From: Spirochaetales bacterium
Lineage (GTDB): Bacteria > Spirochaetota > Spirochaetia > JABEVK01
Direction: 5' to 3'
Assembly: GCA_013044245.1 (NCBI GenBank)
Contig: JABEVK010000047.1
Span: 1 to 41,028 of the forward strand
Length of the DNA: 41,028 bases
Below the pieces are notes generated by a model, which did no database searches, was not told the origin of the DNA, and was given only the letters and a program-made list of their open reading frames with translations. This document shows positions 1-8,023 of this stretch, piece by piece; position 1 is the first letter of the stretch, and each line of letters opens with the position of its first letter. Position numbers and translations under genes: made by a program.

Positions 1-835
1 CGTCAAAGCCGATTAAGGAAAAATCTCGCGGGCAATCTAAGCCCTCTTCGCGAGCCGCTTTTAAAAACCCTAGGGCGGAGGGATCATTAGCGGCAAAAAC
101 AGCGGTGAAGTGGGGCAGGCGCGACCAAATAGAACGGGTAAACCGGTAGGTATGGGACGCCAAAAAGTCTCCTTCTAATTGCCGATCAAAGGAAAGAGGG
201 ACTCCTGCCTCGCGCAGTTCGTCTCGAAAACCCGCAAAGCGGTCCCTTGAAGACGGAAAGTCCTGAAGTCCCCAGATAAACAGAAAGTCTTTATGGCCCA
301 ACGAGAGGAATTTTTTTGCTGCCAGCCGCCCGGCTTTGTAGTTATCGATTACCACCTGCGGTATGCCGGGGATAGCCAGGTTTCGATCTAAAATAACATA
401 GGGGTGTCCCCAATCGCGCAACTGCTCGATCGTTAAATCGTCGTCAGCGGTATTTAAGGGCAAAAACAGTGCCCCATCGATTTGCTTGCCCCGCATGATT
501 GGTAGGAGCGACCGTGAATGAGCGGCTCGGCGCGAGTCAGGTCCTAGGGTGTCGAAGATGGTGCAGTAGTAGCCCTCGTTAGCCAGTTGATTTTCGACTG
601 CCTGAAAAATATTGGAATGATACGAGCCTAAGGCCGGCGAAAGAAGACCAACATGAAAACTTTTGCCTGTTTTGAGGGTTTGTGCCGAGTGATCAAGACG
701 ATAGTCAAGCGTCGCAATGGCACGTTCTACGGCAGCGGCGACTTTGGGAGTAACCAAATTCGGATTCGTGAGAAATCGAGATACCGAAGCAGAAGAAACG
801 CCGGCAAGCTTAGCAACATCACGCTGGTTGGACAT
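1..835 (-). CDS. LacI-family transcriptional repressor (3' end cut off)
   Basis: Reading back from ATG at 835 gives an intact N-terminal LacI helix-turn-helix (DVAKLAGVSSASVSRFL) and hinge, then a periplasmic-binding-protein-like effector domain. That domain includes VGLLSPALGSYHSNIF, DGALFLPL, VILDRN and, near the edge, the typical TAVFAANDPSALGFL and FSLIGFD. About 278 codons are present; the family is usually 330-350 residues, so some 60 are missing beyond base 1. The start has a good Shine-Dalgarno (GGGGAG, 844-849). The gene is divergent from the large putative carbohydrate-active enzyme at 1000. Local repression of that gene and of itself is the simplest inference. The sugar ligand cannot be read from the sequence. 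Confidence 0.93.
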   Translation of the reverse strand, partial: MSNQRDVAKLAGVSSASVSRFLTNPNLVTPKVAAAVERAIATLDYRLDHSAQTLKTGKSFHVGLLSPALGSYHSNIFQAVENQLANEGYYCTIFDTLGPDSRRAAHSRSLLPIMRGKQIDGALFLPLNTADDDLTIEQLRDWGHPYVILDRNLAIPGIPQVVIDNYKAGRLAAKKFLSLGHKDFLFIWGLQDFPSSRDRFAGFRDELREAGVPLSFDRQLEGDFLASHTYRFTRSIWSRLPHFTAVFAANDPSALGFLKAAREEGLDCPRDFSLIGFD

Positions 836-851
836 GGTCTCACTCCCCAAT

Positions 852-868
852 AAAGAATTTCATTCTTT
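852..868. promoter_or_regulatory. Inverted repeat between lacI and its start region
   Basis: AAAGAAT-TTC-ATTCTTT is a perfect 7+7 inverted repeat with a 3-bp spacer, just upstream of the lacI Shine-Dalgarno. It may be an operator or a leader hairpin. A function is inferred from symmetry and position only. Confidence 0.4.
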
Positions 869-884
869 GCTGTTGAAATTCATT

Positions 885-896
885 GTATACGTATTC
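885..896. promoter_or_regulatory. Candidate LacI-type operator with central CG
   Basis: GTATACGTATTC contains the palindrome ATACGTAT centred on CG, the hallmark of LacI/GalR operators. It lies 9 bp upstream of the plus-strand -35 (906-911) and overlaps a possible minus-strand -10 (TACAAT or TATACA). One bound dimer could therefore affect both divergent genes. Assignment rests on family knowledge plus position. Confidence 0.4.
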
Positions 897-905
897 TTGA
901 TTTTA

Positions 906-934
906 TTGACAAGCAGATTGACGTGATTTACTAT
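906..934 (+). promoter_or_regulatory. Sigma-70-type promoter for the 1000-4308 gene
   Basis: Perfect -35 TTGACA (906-911), 17-bp spacer and -10 TACTAT (929-934). The same bases TTGACAA give TTGTCA on the minus strand, so the -35 elements of the divergent lacI and this gene appear to overlap. Confidence 0.7.
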
Positions 935-999
935 AAGAAAACGCAAACATTTAAAATAAAATCAGTTTGTTACTGAAGAACGGAGAAAAGGAGAGAGGC

Positions 1000-3900
1000 A
1001 TGGCTTCTATCAATGGGTACTTCTTTGAACGAAACGGAAAGCGGCTATACCGTATTGACGGTGTTGAAAAGCTGGAACCGTTTTTTATCTCGATGGCAGG
1101 GGACGGCGATCTATGGGCGTTTATCTCTACCAATGGCTCGCTGGCCGCGGGTCGCAAGGATTCCGAAGGATCCTTCTTTCCTTATGAAACTGTCGATAAA
1201 ATTCATACCCGTTGGGAATCGGTAGGGCCCCGCTCTTGGTTCCGGTTAACATTGAAAGATGGCACTACCCGCTTATGGCAGCCTTTTTATGTTTCTTATC
1301 AAGAAAAAGCACCTCGTTCGCTGATGAAGGATGAGTTGGGAAGCTTAGTGGTTTTCGAGGAACGAGACCCGGCTACCGATTCTGTATTCTCGTACGAATG
1401 GAGCTTCTCAAAGCTGGGGTTGGTAAGAAGGGTTCACTTGGAACTGGGCCGGCAGGTTCTGAGAGCCGAAGTTTTGGATGGGCTCGTTGGACTCATTCCC
1501 CCTGGTGTCAGTAACCGACTTCAGAATGATTTATCCAGCCTAACACACGCCTACAAGTGGAATGAGTTGCATGAGGGTGGACGTTTAGGCCTGTTTACAC
1601 TCTATGCTCAGATTTGGGACCGCGCTGAGCCAAAAGAGTCCTTGAGGGCTCTGTCGGTTTGGACTGCCGGCGATAAAGCGGATAAAGTTCTGCTTTCCCG
1701 TCGTCAGCTCTCGGCCTTTTTAAATGCTGGCGTGTTGGAAACAGAATCTCTAACAAGGGGTCAGCCAGGATGCTTCTTGGAATACCGTGTCCTAGGGGCT
1801 GGACAAACGGCAACCTGGGTTCAGATTCTTGAAGGCCCACTGACGCAAAGTCAGACGGTAAACTTGGCGACCGAAATTCGTACAGGGGCCCGTTCGTTGG
1901 CAGCAGTAGAAGCCGCTGTTGAAGAAAACCGCACGGGTTTAGCGTCTTTGCTAGCGATGGCGGATTATGAGCAAAGTGGTCCTGACCCCATGACGGTAGC
2001 CCACCACGCTTCAAACGTGTTGTTCAACGTTCAGCGAGGCGGCGTATTCCCTGACGGGCTTAAAATCGCCAGCCGAGACTTTGTGAAGTTTGTCACGCAG
2101 TGGAATGCTCCTGTGGCGCAAAAACATCAAAAAGCCTTAAACGGGCTCCCAGAGCAGCTGAGTCGAAGCCAGTTGGAGCAGGTTGTCCTTGAACAAAAGG
2201 ATACCCAGCTCGAGCGTTTGTTCCGAGAATACCTCCCCCTGTCGTTTAGCCGCCGTCATGGTGACCCGAGTCGGCCATGGAACAGGTTTTCTATCCGCAT
2301 TCGTGACGAAGAGGGTCATCGCTTGCTGGCCTACGAAGGAAACTGGAGGGATATTTTCCAAAACTGGGAGGCTTTGGCGTGGAGCTGGCCAGAGTTTTTA
2401 GATGGATTTATCACCAAGTTCCTCTCTGCGATGTCACGTGATGGTTATAACCCCTACCGCATTGGTCGTTCGGGGGTCGATTGGGAAGTCGTCGAACACG
2501 ATAATCCGTGGAGCAACATCGGCTATTGGGGTGATCACCAGTTGATTTACCTCCTTAAGTTTCTTGAGCTGGCCCAAACAACGCGCCCTGGCCTGTTAGA
2601 AGGTTTATGGAATAAGGCAATTTTCGCCACGGCTGATGTTCCTTACCGCTTGGCGGGTTTTGACGATACCTATGCCCACCCGAAAAAGACGGTTTCGTTT
2701 GATGAAGCTGCCCACGATAAAGCTATGGCGCGCGTTAAAGCGCTGGGAGCAGATGGGCGCTTGGTTCCTGACGCCAAGGGCCAGCCCCTGTTGACGACGA
2801 TGGCCGATAAAATCTTGATTGACGTTTTGGTAAAATCTGCCAACCTGATTCCTGGTTGCGGTATATGGCTCAATACCCAACGACCTGAATGGAACGATGC
2901 TAACAATGCCCTGGTCGGGTATGGGGTTTCTGTCGTCAGTCTGGCCTACCTGCGCCGCTTCTTAGTCTTTTTGGGAGCTTTTGCCGCAAAAGCGGGTGAC
3001 TTTTCGGCCAGTGCCTCAACGAAGGCCTTCCTTAAAGCTCAGATTCCTCTGTTGGCCAAGGCCTCCCGAGACGTACAAGACAGTGCCCATCGTTACACCG
3101 TAGTCCGCGAGCTCGGTATAGCCGCTGAAACTTGGAGAAAATCCGTTTACAGTGATCAGTCAGCAACCGAAGTGCTTACCGCTGTTGAGGTGAAAGAGTA
3201 TGTCAATACAGCCCTGACGGCGGTCGATGCGAGTCTGGGAGTTCTTAGGCGCAAAGATGGCTTGTGGCAGTCGTACAACCTGGTGGATTTGGAACCGGGC
3301 CGTGTCGAGCTTTCGGAACTGTACCCCATGCTTGAAGGTCAAGTCGCCATCTTGTCGAGTGGGTTTCTTGGTTTGGAACAGGCACAGGAATTGGTCGAAG
3401 CTTTGGCGAAAAGTCCTTTGTATGAACCGAAGAAGAACACCTATCTGTTGTATCCCGATCGCGCCTTACCCTCCTTTTGGGAGAAAAACCGCTTAGATAA
3501 TCAAACGGCGAGCTTAGCTTTGGTCCAAAAAGCGGTGAAGGAGAGTCGCGAGGAACTGATTCAAAAAGACCCGGATGGAACACTCCGTTTTGGGCCGGAT
3601 TTAGCGAATCGCGAAGATCTTGAGGCTGTTTTAGCCAAACTCGCTACTGATAGTTCCTGGGCTCCTCTTGTCCAAGCCGAAGGAAAACAGCTCGCCGAAC
3701 GTTACGATTTGGTGTTCAAGCACAAGGAGTTTACAGGACGGTCGGGAACGATGTTCGGTTACGAAGGCTTGGGTTGCGTGTATTGGCACATGGTTTCGAA
3801 ACTGCTGTTGGCTGCCCAAGAGAATTTCTGGAATGCCTGGGACCAGCAAAAGAACGTCGGCTTTTGGAAGCAAGCTTACCAAAATATCCGCAATGGCCTG

Positions 3901-4308
3901 GGCTACCGAAAGACGGTTCAAGACTATGGGGCTTTTCCCTTCGACCCGTATTCGCATACACCGTCAACGGCCGGCGCTCAACAGCCTGGAATGACCGGGC
4001 AAGTGAAAGAAGAAGTTCTTACTCGTTGGGGAGAATTGGGTCTGCGTTGGAAAGAGGGGCGTCTGGTGATAGAACCAGCTCTCTTGGAAGGGTTGGAATT
4101 GCGGGGTGAGATTCGTTTTCAATACCGAAGGACTTCTTTTGTTTTGACACCAGGGAGTAACCCCAGCCTGGAATTTGTCGCCAAAGATGGTTCACGAGAG
4201 AAAGTTGCTGGGACCTTGGGAGGGAAGCTTGCTATCGCCGGGCCTGCCTTGAAAAAGTTTGAGGCTGGTGAATGGCAGGAGATTCGTGTCACCTGGGTTA
4301 CGGTTTAA
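1000..4308 (+). CDS. Large putative (alpha/alpha)6-barrel carbohydrate-active protein, function unknown
   Basis: This is a 1102-residue protein without a signal peptide, so it is probably cytoplasmic. The ATG at 1000 is chosen over an in-frame TTG at 967 because AAGGAG (988-993) sits 6 nt before it. Conserved-looking blocks are HGDPSRPWN (about 420), EGNWRDIFQNWEAL (about 445), DWEVVEHDNPWSNIGYWGDH (about 495-515) and WLNTQRPEWNDANNALVGYG (about 622-645). They resemble a widespread uncharacterised family distantly like cellobiose-phosphorylase/glycosidase barrels, and the Trp/Asp/Glu-rich blocks are typical of sugar sites. The divergent LacI regulator supports sugar metabolism. Catalytic residues and substrate are not assignable, and no transporter is adjacent. 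Confidence 0.6.
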   Translation: MASINGYFFERNGKRLYRIDGVEKLEPFFISMAGDGDLWAFISTNGSLAAGRKDSEGSFFPYETVDKIHTRWESVGPRSWFRLTLKDGTTRLWQPFYVSYQEKAPRSLMKDELGSLVVFEERDPATDSVFSYEWSFSKLGLVRRVHLELGRQVLRAEVLDGLVGLIPPGVSNRLQNDLSSLTHAYKWNELHEGGRLGLFTLYAQIWDRAEPKESLRALSVWTAGDKADKVLLSRRQLSAFLNAGVLETESLTRGQPGCFLEYRVLGAGQTATWVQILEGPLTQSQTVNLATEIRTGARSLAAVEAAVEENRTGLASLLAMADYEQSGPDPMTVAHHASNVLFNVQRGGVFPDGLKIASRDFVKFVTQWNAPVAQKHQKALNGLPEQLSRSQLEQVVLEQKDTQLERLFREYLPLSFSRRHGDPSRPWNRFSIRIRDEEGHRLLAYEGNWRDIFQNWEALAWSWPEFLDGFITKFLSAMSRDGYNPYRIGRSGVDWEVVEHDNPWSNIGYWGDHQLIYLLKFLELAQTTRPGLLEGLWNKAIFATADVPYRLAGFDDTYAHPKKTVSFDEAAHDKAMARVKALGADGRLVPDAKGQPLLTTMADKILIDVLVKSANLIPGCGIWLNTQRPEWNDANNALVGYGVSVVSLAYLRRFLVFLGAFAAKAGDFSASASTKAFLKAQIPLLAKASRDVQDSAHRYTVVRELGIAAETWRKSVYSDQSATEVLTAVEVKEYVNTALTAVDASLGVLRRKDGLWQSYNLVDLEPGRVELSELYPMLEGQVAILSSGFLGLEQAQELVEALAKSPLYEPKKNTYLLYPDRALPSFWEKNRLDNQTASLALVQKAVKESREELIQKDPDGTLRFGPDLANREDLEAVLAKLATDSSWAPLVQAEGKQLAERYDLVFKHKEFTGRSGTMFGYEGLGCVYWHMVSKLLLAAQENFWNAWDQQKNVGFWKQAYQNIRNGLGYRKTVQDYGAFPFDPYSHTPSTAGAQQPGMTGQVKEEVLTRWGELGLRWKEGRLVIEPALLEGLELRGEIRFQYRRTSFVLTPGSNPSLEFVAKDGSREKVAGTLGGKLAIAGPALKKFEAGEWQEIRVTWVTV

Positions 4309-4331
4309 TCTGACTAAGTAGCTAATAGTAG

Positions 4332-4360
4332 TTGTCAAGCCTTGCTGAGTGGTTTAGCGT
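4332..4360 (+). promoter_or_regulatory. Possible promoter for the nitrite reductase gene
   Basis: TTGTCA (4332-4337), 17-bp spacer and TAGCGT (4355-4360), 18 bp before the ATG at 4379. The -10 matches the consensus modestly. Confidence 0.35.
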
Positions 4361-4378
4361 AGAGGTTGCGAGGAAACC

Positions 4379-7111
4379 ATGAAGAAAAGGCTGGTGATCA
4401 TCGGTTCCGGCATGGCCGGCGGAAAATTGGCAGAAGAGGTCCTGGCGCGTTCAGACGCTTGGGACCTCACTGTCATAGGTGACGAAAACGTCGGCAACTA
4501 CAACCGTATCAAACTTCTTTACAAATTATTGCGCGAGGATGTTGAGGAATTTTTTCTCAACGACGAGAGCTGGTATAAAGCTCATAGGGTGACGCCTCTT
4601 TTGGGAGTTCGGGCCGAGCGGATTGACCGGGATGCCCATGAGGTTGTTCTGGCAGGCGGACAACGCGTTCCGTACGATGCTTGTGTAATCGCGACGGGTA
4701 GTAGACCTTTTGTACCTCAGATCCCTGGTCTTGATTTGGGCGGAGTGGGAGTTTTGCGCAACCTTGACGATGTGGCTCATGTCACAGCTTGGTTAAAAGG
4801 TAAAACCGAGGTCATGGTAGTCGGTGGCGGGCTCTTAGGCCTTGAGCTTGCCCTCATCTTAAAATCGTTAGGGAAACGCATTACCGTTTCGCACCTGATG
4901 AAATCGCTGATGGAGACTCAGCTGGCCCCAGAGGCGGCTGGCTACCTTCAGAAAACTCTTGAGCAAAAAGGCATGCGCTTTGTGGTGGGGACTTACATCA
5001 CCGAGCTTTTGGGTTCGACAGAAGGTGTGCACGAAGCGGTCTTTAAAGATGGTCAGAGAGTTGAGACCGAGGCTGTATTATTTTCGACTGGAGTTCGCCC
5101 CGATACGGTGTTGGCTAAGGCGTCAGCTTTGACAACAAATAAAGGCATCGTCGTGAACGCTCAGCTCCAGACAAGCGACCCAGATATTTACGCGGTGGGA
5201 GAGTGCTTAGAGTTCGAAGGCAAAACCTGGGGGCTTGTCGCTCCGGTTTATGAACAAGCGCGAGTTCTCGCCTCGGTATTGGCAGGGGAACAAGCTCTCT
5301 ACGTTCCTTCCGATTTACCACCAACCCGGCTCAAGAGTGATATCCCTGTGATCTCCATGGGGTTACTCAACCCCGCCGAGGACGATGAAGTCGTGCTGTT
5401 CCAGGACCCTAAGTCCTTGGTCTACAAACGACTGATAGCCCGACAAGACAAACTGGTAGGCGCAACCCTCATTGGCGAAGACTTAAACGCCGATGCGGTG
5501 AGTTTACATTACACGGCAAAGATTCCTCTGCCCGAACGTCGAGCAGACCTTCTGTTCCCCGGCGCAAAAGCAGGGGAGCAGGTCATGGATGCTTCCGGGT
5601 GGCCAGATGATTTACGGGTCTGCGACTGTGTCGGTGTATCGGCGGGAACGCTAAGAGGCTCGATTGCCCAAGGTAATGATACGCTTACCAAACTCATGAA
5701 CGCCACGAAGGCTGGTACCGGGTGTGGTCAGTGTAAAAACAAGATCAAAGCGGTATTAATTGGTGCCCTGGGTGAACTAAAAGAAGACCCGTCAGATCGT
5801 TGGTATGTTCCTGGTATTCCGCTGGATCGCGAGGCTTTATCGGCCTTTATTCTCGAAAACTCGCTAAAGTCTGTTTCGTCGGTTCTGAGAAAGACTCCTG
5901 GCGCGGTCGATGATCCTAAAACCCGCCTAGGCCTCGATTACCTTTTAAGTTACCTCTGGAAGGGCAATTACGAGGTGGAGCGCGATGGACAAAGCGCCAA
6001 CGACCGATATGGTGGTAATATTCAAAAAGATGGCCGATTCTCGGTGATTCCTCACGTCTCGGCAGGGATGATCGAACCCTCTGAATTGCGGGCTTTGGCC
6101 GACGTTGCTGACGAATACAAGGCTAAACTCAAGGTGACTGGTGCCGACCGTATAGGTATTTACTCGATCCGCAAAGAGGATCTGCAAAAGGTCTGGGATA
6201 AACTCGCCATGAAGGCGGGGCATGCTTACAGCAAGTCTTTTAGGGCGGCTAAGGCCTGCGTTGGATCCACGTACTGCCGTTTTGGTCTTGCTGATGCGCT
6301 TTCGTTGGGCGCCAGGTTGTCAGATCGCTATCGGGGCCTCACTGGTCCGGCAAAGGTCAAAATGGGTGTCTCGGGTTGCCCGCGGAACTGTTCTGAGGCG
6401 ACCATCAAAGACTTAGGGGTGGTCGCTGTGGACGGCGGTTGGGACATTTATATAGGCGGAAACGGTGGGGCCAAGGTTGTAGCTGCGCAGAAAATTGCTC
6501 GAGTAAAAACTGCCGATGAAGTCCTTCAAATCGCCGATCGTTTCTACGAATTTTATCGAAAAAACGGAAGGTATGGCGAACGTTCGGCTCCCTTTGTTGA
6601 ACGGTTGGGCTTAGAAAAGGTAATGGACGGTATCCTCTATGATACCGAGGCGAATCTGAAAAAGCTTGAAAGCGACCTTTCCGAGGCCTTGGCCAATGTG
6701 AAGGACCCATGGAAAGGCGGCATTGATCTTCATGATACCATTCGCCGCGACAACGGTGACCCTTCGTCACAAAAAGATTGGGAAGGGAATACCGTTCTTC
6801 CTCCGGACCGGAAGATTGACTTAGGAAAGGTTGAAGAAGTACCCGAAGGGGAAAATCGCTTGTTTAACACACCCTGGGGTGACATTGTCGTCTTTCATGG
6901 CCGTGATGGCCGGTGGGCGGCCGGTGAAAGTCGTTGTCCCCACCGGGGCGGCCCCATGGTCGATTGCCACTTTATAAGTGGTCAGTTGACCTGTCCTCTC
7001 CATTCGTTTGTTTTTGACTCAAAAACAGGCTCTTGCGGGAACGCTGAGGTTCGAAACCTTAAGGTTTGGCCCGTTGAAGTAGCCAACGGGCGAATTGCTG
7101 TTACCTTATAA
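4379..7111 (+). CDS. nirB: Nitrite reductase, NirB-type large subunit fused to NirD-type Rieske domain
   Basis: This 910-residue protein combines the cytoplasmic NAD(P)H nitrite reductase subunits, which convert nitrite to ammonium. The N-terminus is an FAD/NAD(P)H oxidoreductase with two Rossmann motifs (GSGMAGGKLAEEV at about 9; VVGGGLLGLE at about 147). A BFD-like [2Fe-2S] segment follows (CDC at about 414, CGQC about 35 residues on). The sirohaem/[4Fe-4S] domain has C-x5-C (CVGSTYC, about 626) and C-x3-C (CPRNC, about 667). The last 110 residues are a Rieske domain with CPH (about 852) and CPLH, the NirD signature. In most bacteria NirD is a separate gene. No nitrate reductase or nitrite transporter is adjacent. 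GAGGAA precedes the ATG. Confidence 0.92.
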   Translation: MKKRLVIIGSGMAGGKLAEEVLARSDAWDLTVIGDENVGNYNRIKLLYKLLREDVEEFFLNDESWYKAHRVTPLLGVRAERIDRDAHEVVLAGGQRVPYDACVIATGSRPFVPQIPGLDLGGVGVLRNLDDVAHVTAWLKGKTEVMVVGGGLLGLELALILKSLGKRITVSHLMKSLMETQLAPEAAGYLQKTLEQKGMRFVVGTYITELLGSTEGVHEAVFKDGQRVETEAVLFSTGVRPDTVLAKASALTTNKGIVVNAQLQTSDPDIYAVGECLEFEGKTWGLVAPVYEQARVLASVLAGEQALYVPSDLPPTRLKSDIPVISMGLLNPAEDDEVVLFQDPKSLVYKRLIARQDKLVGATLIGEDLNADAVSLHYTAKIPLPERRADLLFPGAKAGEQVMDASGWPDDLRVCDCVGVSAGTLRGSIAQGNDTLTKLMNATKAGTGCGQCKNKIKAVLIGALGELKEDPSDRWYVPGIPLDREALSAFILENSLKSVSSVLRKTPGAVDDPKTRLGLDYLLSYLWKGNYEVERDGQSANDRYGGNIQKDGRFSVIPHVSAGMIEPSELRALADVADEYKAKLKVTGADRIGIYSIRKEDLQKVWDKLAMKAGHAYSKSFRAAKACVGSTYCRFGLADALSLGARLSDRYRGLTGPAKVKMGVSGCPRNCSEATIKDLGVVAVDGGWDIYIGGNGGAKVVAAQKIARVKTADEVLQIADRFYEFYRKNGRYGERSAPFVERLGLEKVMDGILYDTEANLKKLESDLSEALANVKDPWKGGIDLHDTIRRDNGDPSSQKDWEGNTVLPPDRKIDLGKVEEVPEGENRLFNTPWGDIVVFHGRDGRWAAGESRCPHRGGPMVDCHFISGQLTCPLHSFVFDSKTGSCGNAEVRNLKVWPVEVANGRIAVTL

Positions 7112-7135
7112 AGGATTTGAACAGAGGTGCCCTAA

Positions 7136-7993
7136 TCAATGGTGCTTTTTATGGCTTTTGGAACTTGCCTTTGAGGCAGGTTCCTCGGGCTGAACTGTAC
7201 TTTCCCTGGGCCAGGGCTGAGGAATAAAGTTCAAGCTAGACAGAGGCGGGCGTACGTAGTCTTTGGCTTCTTGCCGTTTGGGGAGCTTCAGCTTTTCGGG
7301 CGTCAGGTCTTTGTAGGAAATCTGGCTCAGAAAATGATGGATAACATTAAGATGTGCCGCCCGTTTGAGGTCGCTGGGAACTTCGTACCACGGGGCTTCA
7401 GGGATATGACTAAAGCTCAACATCGCATCTTTAGCCTTGGAATAGTCTACCCAACGCGAGCGAGCACTTAAGTCCATCGGGCTAAGCTTCCAGCGTTTGG
7501 CTGGGGTATCGAGGCGCTCTTGAAACCGCCGTTCTTGTTCTTCATCGCTGACCGAAAGCCAGTATTTTAAAAGCAAAATGCCCGATCGCACCAACATTCG
7601 TTCGAACTCGGGTACCGATCGGGCGAATTCTTGGTACTCTTCTTCGGTACAAAAACCCATGACTCGTTCCACACCGGCCCTGTTGTACCAACTGCGGTCA
7701 AAGACAACGATTTCTCCTCCGGCAGGAAGGTGATCGACATACCGTTGAAAATACCATTGAGTTTGTTCGCGTTCGGTGGGAGCCGGTAGGGCTGTTACAC
7801 GAACGGAACGAGGATTAAGCGGCGCGGTTAAGGCTTTAATCGTGCCCCCCTTGCCGGCGGCGTCTCGCCCTTCGAAGATCACCAAGACTTTAAGCTTTTT
7901 GGCTTTTACCCACTCTTGAAACTTCACAAGTTCGGTGTTGTAAATCTCAAGCTGTTTTTCGTACTCTTTTTTGGGTACATCGTTCTGGGACAT
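7136..7993 (-). CDS. ppk2: Polyphosphate kinase 2 family protein
   Basis: A 285-residue PPK2-family polyphosphate:nucleotide phosphotransferase, which moves phosphate between polyphosphate and nucleotides. It has the Walker A loop GRDAAGKGG (about 42), the Walker B-like block FDRSWYNRAGVERVMGFC (about 98) and the lid with RRFQERLDTPAKRWKLSP. Single-domain length fits PPK2 rather than the unrelated PPK1. The tail after about 255 is low-complexity and ends KSHKKHH, probably disordered. It lies 30 bp downstream of gnd on the same strand and is probably cotranscribed. It is convergent with the nitrite reductase, with no clear terminator in the 24-bp gap. Whether ADP, GDP or AMP is preferred cannot be decided by eye. 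Confidence 0.93.
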   Translation of the reverse strand: MSQNDVPKKEYEKQLEIYNTELVKFQEWVKAKKLKVLVIFEGRDAAGKGGTIKALTAPLNPRSVRVTALPAPTEREQTQWYFQRYVDHLPAGGEIVVFDRSWYNRAGVERVMGFCTEEEYQEFARSVPEFERMLVRSGILLLKYWLSVSDEEQERRFQERLDTPAKRWKLSPMDLSARSRWVDYSKAKDAMLSFSHIPEAPWYEVPSDLKRAAHLNVIHHFLSQISYKDLTPEKLKLPKRQEAKDYVRPPLSSLNFIPQPWPRESTVQPEEPASKASSKSHKKHH

Positions 7994-8023
7994 GACGCCT
8001 CCTTTTGCTAGCGCGAGAGAAGT

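Noticed and set aside
967-999. Eleven-codon N-terminal extension of the large enzyme from TTG 967
   Set aside because: AAGGAG sits correctly before ATG 1000, inside the extension, and nothing supports the TTG.
3245-3583. Open frames on the opposite strand of the large enzyme, here and at 1595-2014
   Set aside because: Shadows of the 1000-4308 gene with no ribosome site or recognisable protein.
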